Source: Azadirachta indica (Eukaryota > Streptophyta > Magnoliopsida > Sapindales > Meliaceae). Taken from it: a stretch of DNA of 64,000 nucleotides. The notes beneath the pieces are model-generated. The model ran no database searches and was not told where the DNA came from. It saw only the letters and a program-made list of their open reading frames with translations. Below, piece after piece: positions 12,373-24,027 of the stretch. How positions within the stretch are numbered: the first letter of the stretch is position 1; every line of letters starts with the position of its first letter. The DNA lies in the NCBI GenBank assembly GCA_022749755.1, contig CM040443.1, positions 8,963,744 through 9,027,743 on the forward strand, in the 5' to 3' direction. Made by a program: the position numbers and the translations under genes.

Positions 12373-12985
12373 GACACACACACCTAACATGGGCAAGTTA
12401 TGTGCTTAATTCCTAGTGTGGAGTAGTGCGTCTTTGTGCTTTGGTTTTGGGTTTGTGTAGTGGTCGAGGGATGGTGGGCAGGAAAACAATTGGAACTTTA
12501 ATGATATGATTTATGACAATTGACACACCGTGTTTGATGATGCATTGCCACACAAACATGTATATATGTCAAATCAAAGCAAAATTAATTTAATTTGGTT
12601 TTAATTCGTATTAAACGTTTTGATTAATATGAATATCAATTTATAATGGATCGAAACAAATTGTCCTTTCTTTAGGCGTATAGTCATTAAGAAGTTTTCC
12701 AAAAGGCTACTTATTCTCTTAGCAGTTTCCATGCATGATAGATGATCGGCAATTATTCATATAAATATTGTTGCTTGGGAAGCCCAAACTCGATCTTTGT
12801 CTCTTATCGCTTGCATCAATAATTAAGCTACTCTTATCTGACGTGACAATTGTCAAATCCTCTTAACAAAGAAAATGTATGCACTTTTATATCAAATTAG
12901 TAATTAAACCAGAAAATTAATCAAGCAAATCATAATCAATTCATAATTTAACAAGTTAATTAAGAAAATTAAATTAATTGCATAC
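10367..12985. other. Intergenic between the two DUF569 genes
   Basis: Very AT-rich DNA. It holds the promoter of DUF569 copy 1 (GC-richer around 10480-10740), a 492-base inverted-repeat element at 10864-11355 (listed separately), and a (TA)n/(CA)n microsatellite at about 12337-12384. No further coding exon of copy 2 is evident. Confidence 0.55.
10855..11364. mobile_element. MITE, Mutator-like, with 9-bp target-site duplication
   Basis: The sequence GGATAAATT occurs directly repeated at 10855-10863 and 11356-11364. Just inside, the ends are inverted repeats of about 45-55 bases: left end GGAATATTTTCACATTGTTC and, read from the opposite strand, right end CGAGATATTATCACATTCCT, both followed by CCCTAAA and later TATATCAC. 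The interior (about 400 bases) is AT-rich and has no ORF. Long terminal inverted repeats plus a 9-bp duplication are the signature of non-autonomous Mutator-like elements. The inverted repeats are roughly three-quarters identical, suggesting an old insertion. Confidence 0.72.
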
Positions 12986-13639
12986 CTTCTTCGGAGAGAA
13001 TCTGGGCGACCGTGTCGAGAATAATGAGAACTTGGAAGACTTTATCGGCGACATAACTGACATGGGTGACTCTGCTCCTGAACCCAGTGCCCCATCAGAC
13101 AAAACTTCCAAAACTTCATCGGAAACCGAAGAAAAGCTCGAAACTGACGACAGATACTCCATAAATGACCCCGTTTCCGGCACCTCCACCACCTCAACAT
13201 CCCACAGAATCCAATTCTTCGTTGAACCGGTATGAGGTTCATCGTGAGTTATCGAGTTTCTCCACGGCGGTGTCCCTCCGTTCGCACGTAAAAACTTACC
13301 ACACCACGATTTCAGCTTCGTCTGAAACCCGTCCCTTATTGGCTCCCACTCAATTATCCAGTCCATGGTCTTGTCCGGAACAGTTTGAAGCACTTTGTTC
13401 CCAGTCATACCCAGAAGAAACGGAATATCAGAAGCCGTTAAGTACTTTCCATGGCAGCTTTTCAGGCGGACGACGTTGTCTTTGTTGGAAACTAACTCGA
13501 CAAACCATATAGCTCTCTTCGACGACGACCCATTTCTGCTCTGACGCACCGTTTCTTGATCGTCGTCTGCGAATAAGTATTTGTCTAGATGACTGCGAAG
13601 CTTTACCGCCTTAGCTTTGCCGAAAAGCTCCATATACAA
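12986..13639 (-). CDS. DUF569 (fascin-like fold) protein, copy 2
   Basis: Exon from ATG 13639 (or the more family-typical Met3 at 13633, giving MELFGKAKAVKLRSHLDKYL). The DUF569 domain is complete: FADDDQETVRQSRNGSS, RLKSCHGKYLTASDIPFLLG, EWEPIRDGFQTKLKSWCGKF, and WILWDVEVVEV near residue 145. A Ser-rich tail of about 65 residues follows (SSVSSFSSVSDEV, then STRSPRFSPKK). At 12986 the frame meets AAG|GTATGC, a good splice donor in phase 0, the same phase as exon 1 of copy 1. Either translation runs on three more codons to a stop, or a short terminal exon exists that I could not place. The second conserved region found in copy 1 is absent nearby. Function unknown. Confidence 0.8.
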
Positions 13640-16600
13640 TCAGTAATAGCAACTTTTCTCGGAGTATAAATTGTTTAAGTAGGAATTTATAGTTATATAG
13701 GTAGAGAGTAGATTAATCGGGTATATATTCATTCATACTGTATATTTAATACAGAGAAAAGGCGAATTTGTTTGATTTTTCTTGTTGGTATATATTGCTT
13801 AACAAACAAGGTTTGCGGAAGCTATAAAGGAAGAAGACAACGAAACTACCAGCGCGGAGACTTAAGCTGGGTTTGACCTTGAAAGTTCTATAGGCCGGAT
13901 TATTTAATGAGGGAAGATGTACGTTAATTCACGCGCGGAGAGAGCGTGAGGATTGGGTGTGTAACAAGAGTTGGGGGAGAGTAGCAATTGGATTGGTAGT
14001 TGAAACTAGGGTTTTAGACACGACGCGTGGGCTTTGCTTTGTGTTGTTTCTGATTCTGTCGAGTAATTGAGGAAGAAGCTCTAGAAGCGGAGATCAAAGA
14101 CCGGTGGAAATTACAAGCATACAACGAAAAGAACACCAACTTTTAAATTACGGATTTATAAATTATAAATAATTTGTTGATTATACATTTGAGTCAAATT
14201 TGAAAACTTTAATTAAATTTGTCGAGTGAAATAGAATTCGTCTTTAAAAAATATTCAATAGTTAACATTTAAATATTTGTTAATAGTGTGTGATAACTGA
14301 TTTAATGTTGTTAAATAAATATCATTAATAACATTTAATTAATTAATTAAATTATAGGATAATCTTAAAAGATAAATCCAAAATTTTATTTGTATATACG
14401 AGTTTGGGCCAACTTTTGTAGAATCTTGCGACTCTATGTGTTTATTAAATTTAATGAATAACACTTTTTTTTTTTTCAGCCTTCCAAAATCTTGTTATTT
14501 GTCATATCATCCGCAAGATGTCTTTTTTTTTTTTTTTTTTGGGACAACAATAATTTAACTTTCCAATAATTTTCCCAAATTGTTGCCTTTCTTTGAGTGG
14601 ATTGAACATTTTTCTTAAGCAACTGACGTATCATTTCATTGTATTGCTTTTATGATGATTTATTTAAACTCTAAAGTGGACAAATCACTTATTACCAGAC
14701 AATCAATAATGCTCTCAAGTGGTGGGGTTCTTAAACACTTTTTATTTTAACCATAAATAAAGGTGACTTTCTTCGTAATAGATGAAGAAATTATTGTGCA
14801 AGTTTGAGAATTTCTCAATGAGATGAACAAATTAATCGAAAAGTTCTAAATGAAATTGAAAAAATATCTGACTCCGAGGAGAATTATCGACGTAATGAAA
14901 ACTCAATTTAATTTATGTCAAGAAAAGGCCAACCCACCCCTGAGATCCATGCGAAAAGTCGTTCTTTTACATTTCTTCAATTGGTCAAAGTTTGCACGTA
15001 GTGGGTCATGGTCCTAAATAGACCAGAATTCCAGTCAGCCTGCAACTGAACATGGGCTAAAAATTGGGCCTTGTCGTTAAAGCCCCCAAAGCCCATCGAT
15101 TTAGTGGATCACAAATGCTGTTCAGATAAAGCAGACGGGACAATTTGGGCCTTGGATTTAGAAATATGTGGAAAATTGTTGGATATTGGTATTTACTTGT
15201 TAATTAACGTTTATGAACATTAATTATTACTAATGTAATTATTTTTTTAATAAATTTGGAAATGTAAAGCACACACAAAAATGATACTTTAGGTGAGTGT
15301 GATGGAGCTGTCCAGAATTCACACGAGCAAAAATGAAGCTTTGACGATAGTTGGCGTCTGCGGGGTGCTCTAGTCTTCATTACTTTAATTTTCAATTTTC
15401 TAGAAGCGGAGGCAACAAACTCACCCACTAAACGGCAACACCGTAGACTCAGGCTCAGCAGAATTAATTTTATTTATTTATTACTCATTGGTTTCTCAAA
15501 ACCAGAAAAAAAAATTAATCGATTGAAATTACGACACTTCTCCCAAGGAAAGCGCACCACAGGTCCACAGGCACAAGGTCTACACCACCTTTCTTCCGTA
15601 ACATAATTTTGTTGATAATTACATGACATGACATGACATGACATGACATGACCAAAAACTCAATTATTCAAATCAAGTTAAGTTTTAGAAGTAGCAGTAA
15701 AGTAGATCTGATTAATTATCTGTTTTTTTAATTTATTAATTGTCAACAGCATATTTCGGATTCAATATGAACATGTACTAGTTGAGTTATATTGACATTT
15801 TAGATTCATGCCAGATTGCAAAAAGCCTCCAGCAAATTTCTTATTTCTTTTTTTTTTTTAAAAAAACAAAAATAAATAAAAGAGAAAAACCAGCGCACAA
15901 CCAACAAGCCAGTGAGGGACCAGGGCAATTTAACACCTGTGAAAATGAAAATTTATCCGAAAAATACCACGGCGGGAATTTTAAAAAAAAAAAAAGGGGA
16001 AATAAATAAAAATAATAATAATAAAAAGAGCGGGGCATGAATGATTAAAGGGAAGACCATAAATAAATAAAGGTCAGGTTAGATTCGTCATCCGAAAAAG
16101 ACGATCTCGTGTTGCGAAATGTGAAGCGAAAGGCTGTGAAGCAAGGGTCACCCCTGCCGCTGCGTTGCTTTGCGTTGCGTTGCGTTTCGTTTTCAGACTC
16201 TCAGTCCTCTAAATTCAAAAAGCAAACCAAAACACTCCATTCTCGAAATAAAAGGGTTAATAACATTTGTATCCCTCATGTTTATACTTTTATAAAAATC
16301 AAAATAAGTTTAATATCAAATAAATCCTCGCAAGTCATTATCAACCCTTATATTAGGATAGGTACAGCCAATTTTCTAATCTGAATATCTACTCTAATCT
16401 GTGATTTGCTTTTCAATTTTTCTTTATTGAAATAATGATAATAATATATTTTCCAAGGACCCGTAAGTAATTATCCTACTAAAGAAACACCACCCCGGCC
16501 CTAGCGGTCTACTTTGTCCAACTCCTCTCTCTTCTCCGCCCACTCTTTTCGAGTATTTTTGTCTTCATTCCACCTCATTTCATTTTCACGTGAGACTCCA

Positions 16601-16770
16601 ACCCTTTTCATTCTCTCTTCCTCTCTACTGCTCCAGCAACCTAGGCAACATCAAATTGCTCCTTCCCTTACAGTTTCCACACACACCCCCCTATAGATCG
16701 AGAATTCTTTCCAAGACATTCAGATCTCTCCTTTCATGTCCGCTCTTTTTTCTCTTCAGTATTTTTCCCC
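13640..16770. other. Intergenic between DUF569 copy 2 and receptor kinase gene
   Basis: About 3.1 kb without a convincing gene. It includes the DUF569 copy 2 promoter (13640-14100), T-runs near 14466-14479 and 14521-14540, an (ACATG)6 microsatellite at about 15620-15651, a weak inverted-repeat element at about 16254-16347, and the pyrimidine-rich leader of the kinase gene (about 16500-16770). Short open frames here show no similarity. Confidence 0.5.
15620..15651. repeat. (ACATG)n pentanucleotide microsatellite
   Basis: About six uninterrupted copies of ACATG in non-coding DNA. A likely length-variable marker; no function is implied. Confidence 0.9.
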
Positions 16771-18672
16771 ATGCCTCCATTTTCCCTTCTAACTTCCTTC
16801 ACTCTTTTCTGGGCTTTTACCGTTTCGAGAGCCGCCGTTCACTCATGTTCTTCCCTACCAGAGACCACCGCAGCCGGATCTTCATGTCCTCCCTTCACTT
16901 CATCTCCTCCGTTTCCTTTCTCTTCCTCACCCGGTTGCGGTCACCCTTCTTTTCACATTAAATGCTCTTCTCCCCACTCCATTATCTCTATCAACAACCT
17001 CAATTTTGCTCTCCTTCATTTCGAACCTAACTCCAGCTCTCTTATTCTCTCCCCCCAACTCCCACCGATTGCTACTGAAGCTCCCAATAATTGCTCTTCT
17101 CTATCCATCCCTAACCACTCCATCAACTTCTCTGGCTCTCCGTTTCGTGTCTCCGATAGTTCTTGCTCTCGCCTCTCCGTTCTCCGTCCCTGTTCGCCTC
17201 CGAATCTGCCTCACTGTGGCCACTGTCCATGGGAATGCAAGCTTGTCAAAAACCCTGCTCAGCTGGTACAAGATTGTGATTATACCCACAGAGTTCTCTC
17301 ATCCGAGCAGGGTTGCCAACCTGACGTGCTGGGGTTTCTTGATAGTTTCTTGAAACTGGGTATTCAAGTTGAGTACGACGAAGTTCAAGATTCTTACTTT
17401 TCAAGTTGCAAAGCTTGCCAAGCTAACAATGGTGTTTGCGGCTACAACTCCTCGGATCCCGACAAATCTTTCATTTGTTTCCACTCCAAATCTCGCTTGT
17501 CGCCCCCGTGGATCCATGAAAATGGCTTCAGCCGTATTGCAATCTTAAGCTCCATCTTTACTTTAACATGTTTGCTGCTTGCATTTTCAGTTGGCATAGC
17601 TATTTTCAGGTCTAGAAGATTCAAATCAGCCACAGAAGTAGAAGACCCAACAACTCTCTTTCTTCACCGTCACCGCTCAGCAAGTCTCCTCCCTCCGGTC
17701 TTCACCTACGAAGAGCTCGAAGCTTCTACCAATAAATTTGACCCCAAACGCAAAATCGGTGATGGAGGTTTTGGATCTGTCTACTTGGGCCAACTCTCTG
17801 ATGGTCGTATTGTCGCTGTAAAATACCTTCACAGTAAACACCACCATACTAACAAATCCTTCTCCACCAAATCTTTCTGCAACGAAATCTTAATTTTGTC
17901 CTCCATTGATCATCCAAATCTCGTTAAGCTTCACGGGTACTGTAGCGACCCGAGAGGACTGCTTTTAGTCTATGATTACGTTGCTAACGGCACTCTTGCA
18001 GACCATCTTCATGGTCCGAAAAGCTTGTGCCGGAAAGGGTCTTTAACGTGGCAAGTGAGACTTGATATTGCTCTGCAAACAGCTTTAGCTCTCGAGTATT
18101 TGCATTTCTCGGTTGTACCAGCTATCGTTCACAGGGATATTACTACTACAAACATTTTTGTAGAGAAAGACATGAGAATTAAGGTTGGAGATTTTGGGTT
18201 GTCAAGGCTTTTGGTTCTCACCGAAACATCGTCGACGTCTGGTTCGGGGTATGTCTGTACCGGGCCTCAAGGCACACCCGGGTATTTGGACCCGGATTAT
18301 CACCGTTCATTTAGGTTGACTGAAAAGAGTGACGTGTACAGTTTCGGCGTGGTGTTGTTAGAGTTGATTTCCGGGTTGAAAGCGGTGGACCAGCGCAGGG
18401 ATAAGAGCGAGATGGCATTGGCTGATTTAGTTGTATCAAAAATCCAGATGGGATTATTGCATCAGGTTGTGGACCCAGTATTGGTGCTCGATGAAGAGAC
18501 AATCAACGGCGTTGATGCGCTCGCTGAACTCGCTTTCAGATGCGTGGCGGCTGATAAAGATGACCGACCGGATGCGAAGGAAATAGTAGAGGAGCTGAAA
18601 AGGATCAGAAGCTGTACACGCGTTGGTCTTCGTGGGTCCAATTCTAATGTTAGTGACGTGGCACAAGGCTGA
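16771..18672 (+). CDS. LRK10/WAK-like receptor protein kinase
   Basis: Intronless, 633 residues. Signal peptide at 1-21; Cys-rich galacturonan-binding-like (GUB_WAK) and WAK-associated C-terminal regions (GCGHPSFHIKC; PHCGHCPWECKLV; CKACQANNGVCGYNSS, about residues 55-236). A transmembrane helix lies at about 256-279. The kinase (about 328-605) has the Gly loop GDGGFGSVYLG, VAVK with Lys351, HRD at 454-456, DFG at 474-476 and the GTPGYLDPDYHRSF activation-segment end. The catalytic-loop Lys that normally follows HRDx is Thr458 (HRDITTTN), while Asp456 and Asn461 remain. I recall the same HRDIT pattern in close Arabidopsis relatives, so it is probably a subfamily trait, not a local defect. A plasma-membrane receptor that may sense wall fragments; ligand unknown. 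Confidence 0.9.
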   Translation: MPPFSLLTSFTLFWAFTVSRAAVHSCSSLPETTAAGSSCPPFTSSPPFPFSSSPGCGHPSFHIKCSSPHSIISINNLNFALLHFEPNSSSLILSPQLPPIATEAPNNCSSLSIPNHSINFSGSPFRVSDSSCSRLSVLRPCSPPNLPHCGHCPWECKLVKNPAQLVQDCDYTHRVLSSEQGCQPDVLGFLDSFLKLGIQVEYDEVQDSYFSSCKACQANNGVCGYNSSDPDKSFICFHSKSRLSPPWIHENGFSRIAILSSIFTLTCLLLAFSVGIAIFRSRRFKSATEVEDPTTLFLHRHRSASLLPPVFTYEELEASTNKFDPKRKIGDGGFGSVYLGQLSDGRIVAVKYLHSKHHHTNKSFSTKSFCNEILILSSIDHPNLVKLHGYCSDPRGLLLVYDYVANGTLADHLHGPKSLCRKGSLTWQVRLDIALQTALALEYLHFSVVPAIVHRDITTTNIFVEKDMRIKVGDFGLSRLLVLTETSSTSGSGYVCTGPQGTPGYLDPDYHRSFRLTEKSDVYSFGVVLLELISGLKAVDQRRDKSEMALADLVVSKIQMGLLHQVVDPVLVLDEETINGVDALAELAFRCVAADKDDRPDAKEIVEELKRIRSCTRVGLRGSNSNVSDVAQG

Positions 18673-19099
18673 ATGATTTGATTTAAATGCGTGGGGTCGA
18701 TTTCAGGGCCCACCTGCACGTGTGTGGGGGTTTGACTTACTGACGAACAAAGGAGATTTATATCAACCTATGTCAGAAAGAAGAAGGGTTTGGCAAGAAA
18801 AGAATGCGAGTCGCCAGTTAGTTGCTTGTAGTCGGGGGCTTACGTCGTGTTCTTTCGTACTGGGGACGGGGTAGTCTTCTTGTTGTACAGTATTTAAAAA
18901 AAAAACACACTGTATAATATATAAATTACGTGCTCCGTCTTGTTGCAATTGGTAGATTCGTTTATGTTATGTTACATGATACATATTTGACAGTAAATGT
19001 CAAACGACTTGCATGAACCACAGTTCGTCCACTGTGCCGAGGCCCAAATCCAATAGAGGGTAAATACTTTTATGTTGCTGTTTTCGTACTGGTTACAGG
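18673..19099. other. Intergenic between convergent kinase and TTC38-like genes
   Basis: About 430 bases forming the 3' regions of both genes. An A9 tract occurs at about 18895-18904. Nothing else is seen. Confidence 0.6.
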
Positions 19100-22000
19100 C
19101 TATTTGAAATATGCAGCTTCTAATTTCCTGGCCTTTTCCCCTACAGTTGCTGCTTCTTCTCCCCTGCCTTCCATGGAATAAGCTCTCTCCTGAACCAAGT
19201 AATGCAAGAAATGCAATGTTGTTCATTTGCATTGAAGTGGTCAACGTATATAATATTATTTGGCGGAAGAATGTCCATGACCTTGTGTTTTTTGAGCTAA
19301 TAGTTTATTACTCCTTTATATATTTTTTAATATTTTATCACTTTTTTGAGTTTCGATTTTATTTTTTAATATTTTAAATATTTTCAATTTTACTATTTTA
19401 TAAATCAATTAAACAGAAGGAGAAAATAAAAAAAAATTCAGGGATAATAAAGTATTAAAAAAAATATATAGAGTAACGAGGAATTAGCTTAAAAAAACAG
19501 AGGATAATAGACATTCTCTCTTCTTTGACTAATGATCAACTACAATATGAAAGGTAGAGCTGTACCAGCAAGCACCACATGAAAGGAGCTCCTTCCCTCT
19601 TCTTTATACGTTGCTCAAGTACCTCAATTGCTGGAATTGAAACACAAAATCAGAAAAGAAACATTGTGTTTCCAGGTAGAATGCAGTGTGTAGGAAGTAT
19701 CATACCCTTGGCAGCTTGTCCAGTGTTCAGCAACATGTTGTACCAGACTTCATTGAATACATCTAGCTGTTCATCAGATGCCCCGATCATCTAGCATTAA
19801 GAAGAAAAATTCACATTTCTGCTTTCAATATTTCAATATCCAGCCGCACTTCAGACACAAACTACAAAGCCATTGGTCAATATAATACCTTACACAGACT
19901 CGCATCAAAATCTGGATCAAGCAATTCCAATGCTTTTTTGACATTACCCCTCCCATATTCATATACAGCTTCTGCAAGCTGAAAATGACATCGAAATAAA
20001 ATGAAATAATGATAAATGGCAAATAAAGTCAAAATCAGAACAAACCTGTAATCCTATCTGCATTACTTGTTGCTGCTTCTCGATCATCTTAGAATGTCTA
20101 GCAAAGGAAAATAATTGCAATGAAATAAATGGCAGATTCCAACTAAAAAACATAAAAAGGGAAGAAAATTCTTCCAACCTTGACTTCAGACCCTTAAGTA
20201 GATCTTCTGCTTTAGAAAGTTCTCCAGTAACAGCTAATGCCCATAATATCAACAAATCAAGATGCCACTCTAAATGCCAATTGGCCTGAACATTATAGTG
20301 CAGATGTAGAGTTAAACAATGCAACCATAAATGGTGAAAGGCATATACAGCTAGTTAAGTTTGTGACATAGGAAGTAATTGCTGCATTTGAAGTTTATAA
20401 TCTGGAAAACGATCTAAGAAGTTATACGTATGTCATTTCAGATGTCAGTAGCATATGATTCTTTGTCAACACGCACAGGTTAAAGATAGGTTTTATATTT
20501 CCAGACTCTTTGGTCTATATAAGGAGGTCAATTCAACAAGAACTGCATGACACAAACAGGTGGGCGAAACAAAATTTAGACACATTCATCTCATTGGGCT
20601 CTTAAAAGAACAGAAACTGCTTGACTAGCTGCAAGTTTAGCGAAGAATACACTTGCAGAAAAAAGGGAGAATATCATAATCAACAGAAGGCACATCAAAA
20701 TTGGCAACAAGTTCCATGCACCTTGGTTCAAATGCAAACTAAAAAGGGTAACATTCATCTCATTGGGCTCTTAAAAGAACAGAAACTGCTTGACTAGGTG
20801 CAAGTTTAGCGAAGAATACACTTGCAGAAAAAAGGGAGAATATCATAATCAACAGAAGGCACATCAAAATTGGCAACAAGTTCCATGCACCTTGGTTCAA
20901 ATGCAAACTAAAAAGGGTAACATTCATTAGTTTTCATGCTTTCACAGTTTGTCACCACATCTATTTTTGTCCATAGCAGAACCGAATACTTCTCAGAGAA
21001 ATTGAAAACTAAAATTTACAGATGTTCATAGAAAGTGGGGTTCCACTATGATCTAACCATGTTGAAGAACAGAAAATAGTAGAGGTTTAAGCACAAGTTT
21101 CTCAAAAGAAACCGTCCACCATGCTCCATTAATGCAACAATTTATGCCTCGTCTCATTTCAAGTGCATAAATTTGTGCCATATATTTGAAATGCATAAAT
21201 TGTGCAAATTCCAAAAGGTCTCACAGACTCATTATAGAAACAGTATATGAATACAAATAGAAACACATCAAAACATATGTTCTAAGAACTGCTCCATATA
21301 AGATCTATAATTCATGATAACTTGAACTCTTTCCAAAAATAGCTTCATTACACTTTTGAGGAAAAAAATAAAATTGGGAGGTGTTCTCACTTGATCTGTT
21401 ACACAACCAGCTAAGATCTTTAGACGGTCCCCAAAGACGTCAAGTTCACCCCGTACATAAACCCGCAATAGCAATCCAAGAGCATTCAGGTACACCTAAA
21501 TGAAGGAGAACTTTAGATCTGTAATATTGATAATAACAAACAAAATCTCAGTCATGCAAAGACTTTACAAAATAACATACCTCTGGACTCACAGCATCAG
21601 GTTTTTCTAACTCCTTCCAGATATGATTATCATAAACCTCTAGTACTTTCTTCATTGGAGAATGACCTTCTAAGTAACAAACCGCAACGTGCCACCAATT
21701 GTGTGTATACCTGGATATTTAGATTTATGTTCATCTGCATGTCATAAAATAAAAATAAAGTGGAAGTTCCAATAAGAAATAGATAAATGGCTTAATATGC
21801 ATACATAAATGATGAACAAGAACTCCATGTAGAAGAGCATTCTTCCATGAACTGCACTGCTTCTGAGAAATGACACTTGTACTGAAGAACATGGCACAAC
21901 TGCATGAAGATCCAAACACCAACGAACATCAATCCAAGGGATAAATATTAAAAATTTCAGATGGCGCTAAAAGCAGCATATTGTTAAAACGATACAATAA

Positions 22001-24027
22001 TAAAACACAAGCAAACACATGCATTCATGATATTCTAACTTGGTTCGTGTCCATAATTGAAACTTGAATATAATCATTTTCCTTTTGCATTAGTTTTCAA
22101 ATACACATGACTAGGACTAGTAACAGGTATATCTCCAACATCAGTCAGTTTCTGATGAGGTGACAGAGGATGCATGCATAATCAAAATAATAGTAAGTTA
22201 ATGTACGAATACTGTCCGGTATAGACATAAGGTCAAGTAATGCTTCTTAAAGTGGACAATAATAACTGCAGCTCACAGCATGTTGTGACCAGAAGTCTTG
22301 CTTGTTGATCTCAAATCCCTTTCTAGCAGCCACCTCAGCATCTGTCATTCGTCCGAGCTCTAGTAAGGCAAATGCAAGCACGCCATAAATGTAGTCTTCT
22401 AGTTGATTATAGGGTAGAACCTGTTGCATTTTCAAATCATAATAGCTCCCAAATGAGACAGTATAACCGAAGGCAGTTTTCATGAATAACTGAAGCATTG
22501 GATCTTAATCTGTAATATGTTAACCTATAGAATTTCTTTTCCTTTTAATAAATTTACTGCAAGTATGCGTGCAATAAGTTACTGGTGAAATTATTAGTAA
22601 AAGTGTTCAATCTTGTCAATTTATTAGGGGAAGCACAAAAAGAATTCATTCAAGTGGATATTGTCAAACCTGTTCAACAAGATCTAAACACAGATCAGGG
22701 CGACCCATGTAGAAACAAAGTACCTGGGCCCTTTTCAGGGAACCTAGATCCCCCGGAAACTTTTTCAGAAGCTGCAAAAGAGACAAATGTTGTATTCAGT
22801 TAGAAAATACAAATGCCGACTAAACTGAATGCAACTAACAGACAGAAATTGAATTTTTGCTGAAATGCTTCCACAACGGATTTAATATTCATAACCTCAT
22901 TCAATGAGTAAGACATGTATAGAACCTAAAACCAAATATGGTAGTGAAATTAACAAAATCACCAGCCATATGTGCCTCATATCATTTCAAATATACGGTT
23001 CACTGTGTTGACACAAAAGCACAACAGTCTTAACTCCAGCAATATTCAATAATGTGGTGACAATTACACAGTAGTAGGACCTAATTAGATAGATGTTTGA
23101 GACACAACAAGAAAGCTACACATTAAGGGTTCATCACAGCTGATTTAATGGAGATTTCTCACTTGACAACGAGAGTTATGAGTTGGTACGAGGAAATTAA
23201 CTTAAATTCAACTAGTTCCTCAGACTGCATTAAATATGCCGCCTTTCTTGTGTTTCAATGCATCCTCTAAGTAGAAAGTATGACTAAGCAACAGATTAAC
23301 AATAAAAAGGGGAAAAATTAATTAATTTAAATCTCTTAAAAAAATAATTTCATAAGAGATGATGAAGATGAAAGATAAAACTAATAACTAGAAAAAAATT
23401 GCCAAATCTTAACAAGAAATTTAGTCAAACACTTTCCCACCTTGGAGTGTAGCTCAACGGCTACATCAGGGTCTCTGTCCTCAGAAATCAAATAACTGAC
23501 AGCATCAAAAACTGCCTTCTCGTATGAAGTGGCTTCATCCTACTTGCAGCAAAGTTCAATCATAAGAACGATACTGAATTTGAGAAAAACATGTTCAATA
23601 AAGTTACAAGTACCTGCAGCAGCCTTAATTGAGAACTATTGTACATGACAATTTTGCAAAAAGCTTACCAAACGAGACTTGGCTGCCTGAATATGGGAAG
23701 AAGCTTTAGAAGAATCGCCGGATGACAGAAAATGAGCAGCCAAAATGTTGGCCAAAACGCAGTCTTTATCATGTTGTGGCGCTTCCAAGATGACACGCCT
23801 CTCTCTCCCATAGCTTAGCACCTTGATTGACGCATAAAAGTTTCTAAAACTCAACAAAAAAAAAAAAAAAAAAAAAAAAAAGAAGAAAGCCCGTGAACAT
23901 AAATCAAGGCGAAGGAAAAAGGGGTTCAAAGAGAGACCTGATAATAGTAGGCGTTGATAGCAGAGATACAAGAATCTGAAGAAGTTCTTACTTGGTAACC
24001 CCATCTGTCTAATTTCACTCCCTCCAT
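19100..24027 (-). CDS. Tetratricopeptide repeat protein 38-like (TTC38)
   Basis: Fourteen minus-strand exons join in phase to 468 residues: 24027-23938, 23821-23669, 23539-23441, 22771-22670, 22420-22277, 21899-21805, 21710-21581, 21495-21391, 20285-20179, 20097-20046, 19978-19889, 19790-19706, 19630-19566, 19189-19100. All introns read GT-AG. The length matches animal TTC38 (about 469). Conserved landmarks are MEGVKLDRWGY at the start, DYIYGVLAFALLELGRM, INKQDFWSQHA, THNWWHVAVCYLEG and WHLEWHLDLLILWALA. An in-frame upstream Met at 24072 would add 15 residues; the 24027 start fits relatives better. TPR helices suggest a protein-protein scaffold; the role is unknown even in animals. Introns hold an inverted-repeat element (19287-19498) and a tandem duplication (20582-20919). 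Confidence 0.9.
19287..19498. mobile_element. MITE-like inverted-repeat element in last TTC38 intron
   Basis: The two ends are inverted copies over roughly 50 bases: left GTTTTTTGAGCTAATAGTTT and, from the opposite strand, right GTTTTTTTAAGCTAATTCCT, both followed by TTACTC and ATATATTTTTTAATA. The roughly 210-base unit could fold into one long hairpin. It has no ORF and I could not identify a clear target-site duplication, so its superfamily is undetermined. Confidence 0.5.
20582..20919. repeat. Two-copy 169-bp tandem duplication in TTC38 intron
   Basis: Units 20582-20750 and 20751-20919 are identical apart from one base (GACTAGCTGC versus GACTAGGTGC). A few bases of a third unit (ACATTCAT) follow at 20920. 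It lies within the intron between 21390 and 20286 and does not touch splice sites. Near-identity indicates a recent event or an assembly artefact. Confidence 0.95.

Noticed and set aside
12842..12875. Possible tiny terminal exon of DUF569 copy 2 (acceptor CGTCAG followed by four codons and a stop).
   Set aside because: No polypyrimidine tract and too short to judge; left unannotated.
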